A stretch of 64,000 bases of DNA from Gnetum montanum (Eukaryota; Streptophyta; Gnetopsida; Gnetales; Gnetaceae). The DNA is taken from NCBI GenBank assembly GCA_015680685.1, contig MNCI01010510.1, positions 313,287-377,286 of the forward strand. The letters are read 5' to 3'. Shown in pieces: positions 36,831-49,900 of the stretch (position 1 is the stretch's first letter; the number at the start of each line of letters is the position of its first letter). The translations under genes were made by a program, and so were the position numbers. The notes under the pieces are model-generated. The model did no database searches. It was not told the origin of the DNA and worked only from the letters and a program-made list of their open reading frames with translations.

Positions 36831-38809
36831 TAATACTACCTCTGTTGGTGGATAACCTTGCTCATTATTTTGGATCCTCTCCTTCCAATTCAGTTATGAT
36901 GGAGATGGCCACTAATGCTAACCATTCTAAGCCCTCAGTTCCTTTGCCTTTTTTTGTTTTACACATTGTTCATCTTTACTTATTTTTGTTTTACACCATC
37001 GTTAACATTTTTACTGTTTCTTTGTTTGACTTATTCTTATTTGTCACATAATAAGTGCTCATGATGGTGGATTGTATTATAATAAGTGTTGATTGCTAAT
37101 GTTTGGTTTTTACCTTTGACTTTCAATGTTGATGCTAAGATATGGTTTCTTTTGATAAAACAGGCAATGAGTCCACATTACCCAATTATCCATGAAACTC
37201 TATGATCTCCCTTGTTTTGGAAATGTGCTATCTCTTTTCTAAGAAAAATTATTAATGAATCGGTGCCTTAGTACTCTTCGAACCAAGGAAAGATTCAAAT
37301 GGATGGAAAAGGGTGTGACCTCAAGGGGATTCCACACATTTGTGCTAGTTATTCTCTGGGTTACTTGGATGTTTTTCATAAAGTCCTCTGCCATTCTACT
37401 ATCGACTAATATATTATGAAGTTGACTAAATCAAATAAGTCTTTGCATGGTGTGGTTCTCACCAAAAAAAAAACTAGTGAGAATTCAAAGCACACCCCTT
37501 AAACATAATAAAGAAACATGGGCTACAAGCACTGGTTATGGCACTGGAAAGACATGTTACCCATGCCTAAAGGTTCCCTCTAACTAAGGCCTTTTCTCAC
37601 TTCCTGCTACTCTATCTTTCTCTTGTTGGAATGGTGGTGACTCTATGGATGCATTCTTGTTACTTCGAGAGGATGGGTTGGTCAAGTGTGTTGATGCGAG
37701 GTCACTAGATGTGGATAGTTGAATCTAGATTTGGATAGAATTTTATTAAGTCACCTTAACCACATATTACACAGGGAACTTTACACCAACTTAATTTGGG
37801 GACTCCATTCCATTCTCTCCTCTCTTTTCGTATTGCTTTCCACATTCCACCTCATTGCTAGTTTTATAATGAGTCTATATCTTGGTTGACGCATTGTTAA
37901 TCTTCAGTAAAACTTTTGTGGGTAAGTTCTTAACCTTTATTTCCATATGTCATTCCGAGAGCCTATGGACTCTTTGGTTTATAGGTTTGTCAGAGCATTT
38001 AGGGCATGAGCTTACTTTGGGAAGGATCCACTAGCATTCCTTTTTGGTGTAGTTGTTAAGCTCGTTCCCTTTAACATTTCTTGCAATCAACTATTTCTCA
38101 TTCACCCCATCAATGACATTTGTTTTTTGCTTTTGTTTTATTAGCTTCACCATTGTTATTTCTCTTATCTTTCTTGTTCTTTAAATATTTCCACCCTATT
38201 GCTACCGGTGGTTCACTCTTAGTCATGGGGGCCCTGTCACAAATTTTTCCATTTTATAATTATCTTACCCTTGCACCTTGGGTAGTTATCAGTCATAAAC
38301 CTCTAATCCAGTATTTTCCATACCCACAACTTAGCCAATATGCGTTATACCGAGGCAAGGTATCAATTGCATTAGGTTTTATCTACCCTTGTTAATCCTT
38401 GAGTGTGTTGTGTGTGCAGATGGCGATTACATGAATAATGAACTGGGATAAGAGGGAGCACTCAAGATGGACTAGAGCTAGAGCGTTTATGCAAGGAACA
38501 GGTTTGGACATATGGCTATGGATGAACAACGGTACACATAGTTTTGACATTAGCAGCAACGTGTCTCATTTTCCCTCTCTCTCTCTCTCTCTTCAAGCTA
38601 TCGAATGAGGGTCTGGATGTTATCTATGTACAGTGTTTGCCACAATGGGCATGAACACCAATGTTGTAATATATTTGTTGATCCATTCCTTGGGCACTTT
38701 GAGTCTGTCATCCCATGTCATCGTCAGTTGTCATTCAGTCAATAATCCCATACCTTCCCAATATTTTGTAAGGAACTCAAGGATGAGTTTTCATTCAGTC
38801 ATGGGGGTA
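36831..38809 (+). other. Post-pol region of element C
   Basis: Non-coding remnant matching the start of the equivalent regions of A and B ('gacctcaaggggattcc' near 37318), but without the extra coiled-coil ORF. It includes a (TC)n simple repeat at about 38574-38592 and ends in the polypurine tract CATGGGGGTA (38800-38809). Open frames at 36809-37051 and 38120-38395 look like chance. Confidence 0.55.
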
Positions 38810-39654
38810 TGATGAGCCACAAGATTGGGGCCACAATATCATGTCCATGATATCGGGTCCGTGATATTGGATCCTGCCAAGCGATATTGGACATCCAATA
38901 TTGGGACCTGTCTCGTTGCCTATAAATAAGAGGCGGGTGCACTTGGTTTGGCAATTGGTTTTTAGTCCCTTACCCAAACTCTTGCAGTTTCTCCCTCTCA
39001 GAGTTAGAATTATTTCTGAGTGCCCGCAGTAGGAGTCATAAAGTGAACGGATCTTTATTCGAGCATTGTGTACCTGAGCACACCTTGTGTTTGGAAATAA
39101 AGATGAACTTTGTGATAAACCTTGCAGCATTCAGAATAGCTTATCTCTCACCCTTAATGCTATTTACAGTTCTTTAATGCTTTCATTAGTTAATTAATGT
39201 TGCTTTTATTGATTTGTTAATTTTCACAAGTAAGCACACTCAGTACAACCACTTTGAGCATGTGCGGAACACTTGGTAAACTAGTAACAATTAGCATTTG
39301 GTAATCCCAGTAGTGTTGCACTGGTTCAAGATGTGTACGGAAAGTGGAAACAGATGCTGGTGTTAGGATTAGTTAGGACCTAGTTGATTAGTTAATTTAA
39401 ATTAGTTATTCAATTAATTCATTTCTTCCCTCTTTAGCACCAGGACATAAAACATAAAAAGCATAAAAATCATATACCTCAAGTTTACTTAACCATATAA
39501 TCGTGCCATACGAGTAAGCTTGGGAAGACAACGATCGCCTAACCCATCCTTGTTCTGTGAAGGCGCATAAGCACTTAGTCCTTGGAGTTCGACTAGATCA
39601 TGCGTAACACTTGTATTCGTATGGTTGAGCATAGGGGTACCTCGCCGCTCATTA
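38810..39654 (+). repeat. 3' LTR of element C
   Basis: TGATGAGCCAC...GCTCATTA, followed by ATGGT. U3 has an extended array of GATATCGG/GATATTGG motifs (38835-38910), TATAAATA at 38921-38928 and AATAAA near 39098. Confidence 0.92.
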
Positions 39655-41250
39655 ATGGTAATAATAAAACTGAAGACAAAAGCTTTTGTAAATACTTTTA
39701 CTTCTACTACAATAAGTATTGATTAGTTCAAACAAATTGCTCATAATGTAAATTTTTCCTTATCCAATAAGAATACCATTAACTCAAAGGTTATTAAAAC
39801 TAATATTGACAAGAGGGTTATAGTTAATGGTAAAAATTCTCAATATATGGCTAATAAGAAGCAACAAAGTGATGGTGATGAAGAATTTGCACCACCATCT
39901 TTCACTGAATCTAACTCATGTACAAATATTGGCATTTCACTACAACTTTGTATTACTACCTCAAATCCTTTTACTATTTTAAGTTTAAGCATGGATATTG
40001 AAAACAATATAAATATTATCAGGACTAAGACCAACCTTCGTATTAATAATTAATTTTCTTGTCTTGATTTTTGAAAGCATCAATTGTAAGGTTGTAGACC
40101 TACGTAAACATCCTAAAATTGGAAAGTTTTTCCTTTCCATGTTGTTTTTGGTGGTTTCTACTTAATGTTAATCATGTGATGTATTGTGAAATTTTTGTTT
40201 ATTATTAATATTTTTTTAGATCCAACACCCTTCTTCCCATCCCCAAACTACCTAAAAAAAGTGGTTATTAAAATGACAATAGTTTCAAGAGTTCAACAAC
40301 TTTTTTGGACAATATTTACCCCAAAACATATAGTCAAATTAGCTTTATAACTACACGAATCTACTCATAGGTTTATGTCATGTCCACTGCCCAACTCTTG
40401 TACACTCACTTGGTACACTAGAAGATTCCTTGAAAGCTTTTTCTGGTCGATTGCTTCTTGAATTATTGTTATAACATCATGGTGTTCATAATAGGAAATA
40501 GACCCCTCTTATATGCAAATTGGATTTCAACCAAATTCTTGAACGTGAGGGTTCTTCTAAATCCTGTGCTTGCTTGGCTTCACCAATAACACCCAAATCT
40601 TTAGAATGTTATCATAGATGTGATTGCTTATGGAAAAAATCCATAAAAGCTTTGTGCTTTTTTTATCAGGAACAATTATAAGTGTCCTTGCCCCACCCCT
40701 ACAACAGCGTGTATGTTGGTTTTTTTTTTTTTGGTCAAAATATAACAACCTTGTTTTAATTTTTTGGTAAGTTAGGATCCTCCTCTTCTATTTATTCTTG
40801 ACATCTACTAATTATTCTTCACTCTATAGCATTGCATGGTTGTAAAATATATTGATGGGTGAAATTCCAAAGAAAAAAAAAACATTCTATGTTGTTGCAA
40901 TGAACAGAGTCAGTTTTTAGTTTTTTAGCTTTATTGCTTCTCTGTTTAGTGTAAAATTTGTAGCATTGTTTCTATACTTCTAGTCTTTTCTTTCTTACCA
41001 CTTTTTGATCTTTCTTAAACACATGAGATTTTTTCATAAACTAATCTTTAAAAAAAAAATATTTTATTTGATAACAAGTAAAGCTATTTATTCCAAGTTG
41101 TGTTAGCCTAGTCATAAGGCTCTTAATTTGGAAGCTCCATTTTATATGTTTAATTTTACTATATTTTCTTTAACATTTTATTTTATTGTCTTTTTTTCCT
41201 TCTTCTTATTAGGTTTCTTAGAATATTAGGGAAAATACATGTTGCATGAA
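39655..41250. other. Unclassified stretch with one broken open frame
   Basis: A plus-strand frame runs from 39655 to 40050, interrupted by one TAG near 39729. Its product is Asn/Ser/Ile-rich with no recognised motif. The rest is AT-rich with homopolymer runs. I see no splice structure or promoter that would make it a gene. Confidence 0.35.
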
Positions 41251-41264
41251 TCCTATGAACAACA

Positions 41265-41545
41265 AGGTGTTAGCTAAGTAGTAAAAGTCATGGCATGGAA
41301 ATCCTAGGTGACAACTTCAATTTAAGTGGGAAACATTGAGTTATAGAAAAAGATTTAAAAAATAGGGGATTAAAAATATTGATGTAATAATAAATTCAAA
41401 ACATGTAGTTTTACAGAGATAAAAAATGACACAAATACCAAAAAAATTAAAAAATGAAGTGTTAGCCTAGGGATAAGACACTTGATTTTGAAGCTCTAGG
41501 ACATGGGTTCAATTTTAGGGGGCAATGTTGAGTTATATAAAGTTC
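41265..41545 (+). repeat. Two adjacent tRNA-derived SINE-like copies
   Basis: Two related units (about 41265-41350 and 41459-41545) each start 'gtgttagc(c)ta', with an A-box-like TTAGCCTAGGGATAAGAC in the second. They carry a B-box-like GGGTTCAATTTTAG (second copy, 41512-41525) and end 'aatgttgagttata'. A third head-like piece is at 41100-41150 ('tgttagcctagtcataaggctc'). Confidence 0.45.
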
Positions 41546-41800
41546 TAATTGGACTATATATCTTGAGGTGTACCTATGTTTCACCTATGTTGGGTTTCAA
41601 CACCTCCAAAAATACAAAAAATGTTTTAGTTTTATTGGCAAAACATTAGAGGTGGTAAGCACAATGAAGCGTAATATCTTCACATAGCTATTCCAATATC
41701 CAAGCGAGTACTAATTAGAGGGTAGAAATGGGATCACACTACCTCTAAGTTGAAATTGAAAAATGAAATAATGAGCAACATGAAGATAGAATACATTAAT

Positions 41801-42750
41801 TGTGTTTAATGAAAGTAGTAGAAGATGAGTAACATATATTATTAGGATGCTATAGAATATATTTCTTCAAAACTAAATGGAAAATCTCTAGTCAATCTTT
41901 ATATGAGGTATTTAAGCTACCGATTCTATTAAATTATATAGAAGAAGTGTTCAACTTACATTATGAAATAATTTTATAAAAGGAATTCTAAAATTACTAC
42001 ATCCAATAGATCTAAAAATATCTTAACGGATGTAAATACAAAAAAGCATAACTTATTGTGTAGTTCATTAAGTACTAGTAAAATGTACAACTTGTTGAGT
42101 GTTTGAATTGTACTTGACAAATTATTACATTAATGTTGTTTATTGCATGTACTAGAAGAGGAATACCATGTATTATTAGAATGATATGGAATATATTTTT
42201 TCAAAAGTAAATAGAAAATCTTCAATCAATCTATATATGAGGTATTCAAGCTACAAGTATTGGTTCTATTAAATTATATTGAAGAACTATACAAGTTACA
42301 TCACTAAAGAAATTCAGTAAAAGGAATTCTAAAATTACTATATCCATTAGATACAAAAAGGTCTTAATGGATGTAAATAAAAAAAGTATAACTTGTGTGT
42401 TTCATTAAGTACCAATAAACATGTATAACTTGTTGAATGTTTGAAGTGTACTTGAAAAATTATTATGTTAATTATTATGTTTATTGCAAGTAGTAGAAAA
42501 GAATAACATGTATTTTTAGAATGCTATGGAATATATTTCTTCAAAAGTAAATGGAAAATCTCTAGTCAATCTTTATACGAGGTATATTGATTCTATTAAA
42601 TTATATAGAAGTGTTTAAGTTACATGACTAAAAAAATTTTGTAAAAGGAATTTTAAAATTACTATATCCAATAGATCCAAAAAGGTCTTAATAGATATAA
42701 ATAAGAAAAGTATAACTTGTCATGTGTTGCATTAAGTGCAATAAAAATAT
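41801..42750. repeat. Three-copy tandem repeat, about 335-340 bp period
   Basis: The block 'gaatatat(t)t.ttcaaaa.taaatgg' near 41855 recurs near 42188 and 42529 (periods 334 and 340 bp), with co-linear matching along each unit, including 'ggaattctaaaattacta...atccaatagat'. The third unit is truncated near 42750. Non-coding and AT-rich. Confidence 0.8.
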
Positions 42751-42754
42751 ATAG

Positions 42755-42835
42755 TCTAATTAGACCTTTCAAATCAAACCGGTGACTTTCAAATCAAGAG
42801 TCTTACCACTAGATCAATACCTCATTGTTAAAACT
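42755..42835 (-). repeat. tRNA-derived SINE-like head
   Basis: The minus strand reads GAGGTATTGATCTAGTGGTA followed by AGACTCTTGATTTGAAAG and GGTTTGATTTG, an A-box/B-box-like arrangement. Similar to the fragment at 29591-29625. Confidence 0.45.
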
Positions 42836-42839
42836 TTCA

Positions 42840-43740
42840 AACTCTAAACATGAAAATGTGATACTTCTTAAACCTTTCAAAACATGGTAGCAAGGGAAAC
42901 AAACCTAATAATTGCACTTTCATACCATTGTAAAAGTTGTAGGGTAATTTGACAAATCTCTTCTACAAAATTCACATTTAAATAAAATAAAAAACATTTA
43001 CTAAGTATTCAAAACGTCTCTCATTTTTAACATAAAAGTAATTATGCTTTCCTTATTACCACTATTAACATGAACACAAAGATCAATTTAGGATGTATGG
43101 TTGATGAGTTCACCCGTACAAATTACATTCTCAAATTGCAAATGTGATGCTTCTAAACATTTCAAAGCATGATCGAAGAGAAAAAAGCAAACCGAAAAAT
43201 TGCATTTTTACATAATCATAAAATATTTATACTCGTGCATGTTTAAAATCTCTAAAAACATGCTACCTAGAATCATTTGATAAAGCTAAACACCTGCTCC
43301 CAAATCATCGCATGGGTTCCTTTGTGGTCATGGCCCATGTATTAATTATGGGACGGACCGTGAGATAAACACCGACTTTCTCCTAAAAATGCTGCATTCA
43401 TGAGTATTCATAACGTCTCTCATATTTAACAGGAAAGCAAGTCCATTTTCTTTGTTACTACCGTCAAACATGAACGAAATATCAATTTTCGCACAATCAC
43501 ATTCCCAAAAAAAACCAAACCAAATGATTGCGTTGCCATAAAATTAGCAGGCTAAAACTCTTTTGGCGGCTTTTGACCAGTAAACAACGCTCATATTTAA
43601 TATAAAAAAATAACGATGTTTTCTTGATATCCCCGTTAATATGAACGAAAATAAAATTTCGCACTTGTGCTTGGTGAGTCCGCAAATAAAAATTGACATT
43701 CCCAAAACGGGAAACCGGTAAGAAGACAATTTCAGGTTCA
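42840..43740. repeat. Diverged repeat upstream of the reductase gene
   Basis: A motif of the form 'ctcatatttaaca..aaag...actattaacatgaac.aaa' occurs near 43017, 43418 and 43589, with flanking 'cgcac..tcacattccc' sequence in the last two copies. Spacing is irregular (about 400 and 170 bp). The array runs into the predicted promoter. Confidence 0.5.
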
Positions 43741-43759
43741 CCGTGGTTGGTACGGCAAC

Positions 43760-43967
43760 AGAATACGCGAGAAATGAGGAAAGAAGAAAATTTCAGGTTC
43801 TCCGGTGGCTGGCGGCCCAAGAAAGCCGTATATATACATGTGTGTGGACGTATGTGCGGACAAGAAAATCTCACACTCGACATTTTCAGAAAGCAAAACG
43901 AATTGCAACGTTCCGTAACGGAGTAGCAGTCCGCCTGCAATTTTTTCAAAAACCGAGTTTGTTTTCA
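43760..43967 (+). promoter_or_regulatory. Core promoter and 5' leader of the cytochrome b5 reductase-like gene
   Basis: TATATATA at 43829-43836 predicts a transcription start near 43860-43870 and a leader of about 100 bases. The region is GC-richer than its surroundings. Minus-strand frames across it (43497-43949, 43738-44103) are shadows. Confidence 0.55.
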
Positions 43968-46900
43968 ATGGCCAGCCGCGCAGGTGCAAAAATCTCACAC
44001 AATTTGCTCCGCCAGTGCTGGAATTCTCCTGCTTCGAGCTTTTCTTCCTCGTTTCACTCTCACGCTGCTGGAGCGTCATTTCTTCCCCGTGAATCTTCGT
44101 CATGGATGAAGAAGGTTGCTGCCGTCACCGCGGCCTCCATTCTTGGCACCGCCACGATTTTCAGAATGGAGGTCTTGTATCGATTTGGATGAGTTTGCTT
44201 CGTTGCATGTGCTCGTTGATTATTGAATCTGAATTTGTATTCCTTTTAAGTAGCGGTAGAGGTAGTTGATCAGATGATTTTCTTCGTTTGGTTATTTAGA
44301 TTTGTTTCTTTTATTATATATTGTATTTGATTTCTTCATTGATTCCAGTGACCTCTTAAGTGCGTTGAATGCTATGGCATCACTGTTTCTGAAGTTTTTG
44401 TTATGGCTAGACAATCCAGATTTACTTCATTTGGTCGGCTTAGCTAGTTAATTACAAAAGGGACAAAGTTACGGGGATAAGAACGCCACTTAGGACATAA
44501 GAATTTATGATTTATGTTGTCTCAACCAAAACTTATTTTGAGCACTTTTAACTAGAGCCAAAATTTTTTTAACCTGGCATCAACCTTGTTGCTTGAAATC
44601 AAGGTATAACCTATCCTTTTTGCTTGAATATATTGATTGGCTGAGAGATTCTATGGCTATCCACAAATCAGGAGCAATGCTAGTTACAATATTGGTGAGA
44701 AAGTGCCAGGTGCTTCGGTAGGTCATGAAGACCTTGTCCAATGAGCTTGTGCATTCCGTACTATGTTTATTTTCTTCTTTGAACTTGGATGCTGAAATGC
44801 CAGTGTATATTCAAAGATGTCTAGGATATTCAAAGCATGTGTGGAAATTGAGAATGGGATCTCCAACTGTATACTGTATATGCATCTTCATAGTTCTCTA
44901 ATACCTTAAGTTTGTCCTTGGATTCTTCCATATTTAAGTTTTTCAATAATAATTGCAACAGATTTGATTATTAACCTTGCAGGCACACATGGATTCTTCA
45001 CCTCAAGATAGTGAGAAAATAGGTGAGTTTATGATACAATAGGTTGTCAGTCTGTAGAAATCAAGCTTGAATACTGTCACTTCTGAGTTTATATGCCGTT
45101 GCACGTTACCAAATTATTTAGAAAAGCCCTGATCCTTTTGTAATATAAATATATGTTTATTCTAGATGAGGCTGTCCTTAACTGTCAGGGTTATATAGAT
45201 CCTTTTATCATCATGGCAGTGTTTTATGAGTCTGACATGTCATTTCAGCACTTGATAGTAACAAATGGGTACAATTTGAGTTGAAAGAGGTCTCACAAGT
45301 TAGTCACAACACAAATCTTTACAGGTATATTTCACTGTCATAGCTGAATTTCTAATACATCTATTTAGAGTGTCATATTGCTGCTATATCATATATTTTT
45401 TTCTTATTGTAAGTATTTTTTTGGACTTTGACAATCATTTCTGGAATGACACAATTTCCTAATTTATAGCAATGGGCAGATTCAAACTTATGTTGCAAAT
45501 TTAGTTTTTTTTTTTAAATTACATCTGTTCACTTTAGTATGCTTGTTTTTGCTACAGGCTTCAATTTGATCCTGATGCAAAGCTAGGTCTTTATGTTGCT
45601 TCGTGTGTTGTTACAAGGTATGGCTTTAAATGCGGGCTTGCAAATAATTGTTTAACTACTTTATTTGTTCACCCTGTCTGGTCATTTGTTTATGATCAAT
45701 ATGTTGTCAGTAAGATAGTTTAACCATGGCAGTAGGCTAGTAGCATGCTAATGATATGTAGAGCACTGGTAGAGCCTCAACCGGTTTAATAGATAATGCT
45801 ACACTTTGCTGCGAGGTCACAAGCTCATGCCGTATTTATTCTACCCATGCATGAAAGATCTCTTGTTTTGTGTCCTTTAGAAAATTTTGTCGACATCCCA
45901 CAAATTCCTTGATGAAATTCATGTGTGACTAATTAGGATTTCTTTGAACTCTATTTTGATAAGCCTAAATTTGTTATTTATTATCATTATCATTATTATT
46001 TTACAGGGCTCCAGAAGGGACAGACCAGGAGGGGAAACTGAAATATGTTATCCGACCGTAAGTGTTTTACTGTTCCTATCTTCATAGTACCATTTGTCAT
46101 GTCTTTCAAATTTTAAAAAGTTGATAAATGTTTATGAAAAAATATGAATGGTCATTTTTACAAGTTTCTTTGCCTATGATGTGCATACTTTTTTGTTTAA
46201 TCTGGCTGCAATCTATAAGGTTCGCTTCTTGTGTTTCTTAGTTTTTACTGGGATATTCTTCAAATCACATATGGTAGATTTTATGATTACATTCACTCTT
46301 AGATATGCATAAAATAATGTGAACAAGGAGAAGTGAAAGCTCACAAAATTGCTAATAAATATTCAAGTAAAAGTACCTTAAAACCAGTTTTATCTTTCTT
46401 AATTTTGACAGTAAAAAATTTGACGGGAATCAAATAAAGCTCATATTTGTTAAAAATGAGTTACTGATAGGGATCATCTGATTGTTTGATGTTTTTGAAT
46501 TGTACAAAACTATGCAGCTTTCATTTTCATGTCTACAGGAATTCTCGTTATTGGTTTCTTTATTCAAATACTTCTAGTTTTTAGTATTTTCAAGATATTA
46601 AAACATTTTGAAACTTACAGGTACACACCTATCTCAGATCCTGAGGCGAAAGGTTTTTTTGATTTGCTTGTTAAGGTACCAACAGCAACCAACTTTAAAA
46701 CACTGAATGATTTTGTTTATAATTAGTTAATGGGAAATGGAGTTTACGTCTGTATTCAAATTATCATGAATGTGCTAGATGGACATTCAGTTTTATACTC
46801 ATGCTAACTATTTTTCAAAACCTTAGTTTGAAGCTATTTGCATGCTGTTTAAAATTTTTTTTTCCTGTGGTCTTCTTTTTGCAATCAAAAGATCTATCCC

Positions 46901-49900
46901 GAGGGGAAAATGACGCAGCATTTTGCACGCCTAAAACCTGGAGATATGCTGGATGTTAAAGGGTACATGTTTACTACACTTTCAAGATTTTGTTCACATT
47001 TTCAAACTTTCTGTCTAATTTGATCATCTATTTGTCTGAGGTTGTGTCGTTCAGGCCAATTCCAACATTGAAGTATAGTCCCAACATGAAGAAGCATATT
47101 GGAATGGTAAGAAAAATATGATATGTACCTATTAAAAGATTGTGTCATTTCTTTATTATTTTGTTTATAGTTCATTATTCATTAACTGCAAATTCAAAAC
47201 AATCATAGAAACTGATTATTTCCTATTACACTTCAGTTTTATCAACTGCAAAAGTAGTACGTCCAAATTTTATTGATTAATGTTAATCAAAAATTTGATT
47301 AGGATGGGTAAAAACCCATGACCTTTATAAGTACAAACATGATGATCTATTTGGTCGGTTTTCTTTTGCAAAAATTTAATTCAGGAAAAGGCCCTGGCTT
47401 GCTAGGTAACAAAACTAAGAGATGATTGCATAACAATTTAAAGCAGCAACATGTATGGAAGGTCCAGTGTGAGCATTAGGGTACCAAAACTAGAGAAATG
47501 GTCACATGTCCATTTCATGTTGTAACAACAATTAAAATTTTTGGTATAGTTGTTTATTGAATGGCTGAATGCAGATCAGAGGTGGAGTGGTTGAATTTGA
47601 GAGAGCTTTTTTATGGAATTATTTGAACAAGATTTTCTGTATGGGAGTAATGGGTTAAAAAGAGTTATGGGCAAGCAAGAAAAAGGCAAGAAATAACTAT
47701 TGATTTCTTGAATAGTTCCAACCATTATTTTTTGTCATCTAAGCCATTCAAGCTTTCATGGAATGTTTTCACTTATCAGGGGCATTGAGAAATCTGAATC
47801 TAAAGGGCCCTGGATCTACTATCTATGCTAAACAGAAATTAAAGAACTTTGTTAGAACAAAAAACACACTTACAATATGTTAATCCAGAATCTATATATT
47901 TATGAATATGTGCTGCTACAATTATATAGACTTGGATCCTTCCAAGAATGGATTTGAAGATATAAGCATGAGTCTCTAAAATCATGGGAATGATCCTTAT
48001 CATCTTATTTATGGATGAGATAATCATGGGTACGGATAAACATAGATATGGATAAGCATGGACAACTAGGATCTCATCTTATTTAGAATAAATAAAAGGA
48101 TGAGATCAATCTCCTAATAATGTGGAATGTCTACACATCATCTTCCACAAACCCCCCCATGATGGTAAGGGGTTCCACTCCAAGGAGGTCTCTGAAGGAT
48201 GCAAACTTCTCATGGCTCAGAATCTTGGTAAAAATATCTGCTAGTTGTGCTTCAGTTGCACAATGTTCCATGTTGAGGATGTTGTCTTGGATCAGGCTTC
48301 TGAGATGGTGATGCTTGATATCAATGTGCTTGGTACGCCCATGCTGAACTGGATTGTGAGCCATTGCAATAGCACTTGTGCTGTCACAGTATAAGCGAAT
48401 GGGAGGATCAAGTGTAAATCCCATTTCAATGAAAATAGAGTGAACCCACATGGCCTAAGAAGCAACACTTGATGCAGCTATGTATTCTGCTTCGGCTGTT
48501 GAGAGTGCGATTGAAGATTGCTTTTTTGATCCCCAAGAGATGATCGATGGACCGAAGAAGAGACAAAAACTAGAAGTTGACTTTCGATCGTCAAGGTCAC
48601 CTCCCCAATTTGCATCAATGTATCCCCATACCTTGAAGTTTGTATGTCGATGGAATGTGATCCCAAAATTTGTTGTAGTTCTTAGGTAACGTAGAACTTG
48701 TTTTGCAGCTTTCCAATGTGATTTATGCAGATCTTGCATGAACCGAGAAAGGTAATTGACAACATATTGAATATCTGGATGAGTATTGGAGAGATACAAT
48801 AAACCACCAACTAAGGATCTGTATAGTGACGGATTGACTAAAGGAGATTTATCATTCTTGGTAAGTTTTATACCAAGGGAGAGTGGTTTGTCTGAGGGAT
48901 TACTATTAATCATGCCAAATTTCTCAAGTAAGGATTGGGAAAATTTCATTTGGCATATGGAAATGGATTTTGTTCTCTGGATTACTTGAAAACCCAAAAG
49001 ATATGACATTTTCCCTAGATCAAACATTTCAAACTCATTTTGCATAGCATTAAGAAAATCATTTCCTAATGCAATTGTAGATGAAAAATAAATTAAATCA
49101 TCTACATACAGACAGACAAAAATAAAATCATCTCCAGATACCTTTTTGTAAATTGTAGTTTGGGACTAAAGATGAATGAACCCCTCTTGGATGAAAAATG
49201 AATGAATACGTGCATACCATGCACGTGGAGCTTGCCTGAGCCCGTACAAAGCTTTATGAAGCTTGTACACATGATCTTGTTTTCCTTCATCAACAAAACT
49301 TGGGGGTTGTTCCACATAGACTTCTTCATTCAGAACACTATTGAGGAATGCAGATGCCACATCCGGTTGATATACCACATAGCCAGCTTGTGCAGCAATA
49401 GCTAGAAAGATTTTCACAGATTCCATTCGTGAAACCAGAGCAAAGTTGTCATCAAAGTCTCTGCCTTGTTGTTGGAGATAGCCCTTGGCAACTAGGTGAG
49501 CTTTGAATTTGTCTAGTTCACCATATTGATTTCTCTTGAGTTTGAATATCCATTTTAAGCCGATGACAGGCTTACCAAACGGACAAGGAACTAGACTCCA
49601 AGTGTTGTTTTTATTGATTTGCTATAGCTCACGTTCCATTGTTGCAATCCAATGATCATCCAACGTAGCTTCGATGACGGTGGATGGTTCTGCTAGACCA
49701 TCAGAGCTCCCCCCCATCGGCGTAAGTAGCACATAGAAGTCATCACCCACATGGGAGAAGAGAGCAGTGGCAACGTTTGCATCACCCTGGGTTGGCTGGA
49801 CATGGTGCTGGTGAGAATGACTATGGGTTAGGCGACGGTGAAAATTTAGATCCAGCATTTGGGAGGCTAGGTGAGAGAGAGNTGGTGAAAATTTAGATCC

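Larger units (their letters stand above)
29875..39654 (+). mobile_element. LTR retrotransposon C (Ty3/gypsy, Athila/Tat-like), full length
   Basis: 9780 bp between an 803-bp 5' LTR and an 845-bp 3' LTR, with 5-bp target duplication ATGGT (29870-29874 and 39655-39659). Domain order is gag, protease, RT, RNase H, integrase, which defines Ty3/gypsy. The primer-binding site at 30679-30696 (TGGTCCTGTTGCCAGGGA) matches 14 of 18 positions of the tRNA-Asp-type site TGGCGCCGTTGCCGGGGA used by Athila-like elements. About 2 kb of non-coding sequence lies between integrase and the 3' LTR; the extra ORF of A and B is absent. Many stop codons make it defective. A hand comparison of about 210 bp of LTR gives roughly 7% difference, mostly transitions. 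Confidence 0.92.

Noticed and set aside
38574-38592. (TC)n run as a regulatory element
   Set aside because: A simple repeat within a dead retrotransposon; nothing ties it to a gene.
39655-40050. Near-open frame of about 130 codons starting at the right-hand target duplication of element C
   Set aside because: It has an internal TAG, Asn/Ser-rich composition, no motif and no exon structure; the start at the duplication is coincidental.
43497-43949. 150-residue minus-strand open frame upstream of the reductase gene
   Set aside because: It overlaps the reductase promoter and a non-coding repeat, has no recognisable motif, and is low in supporting context.
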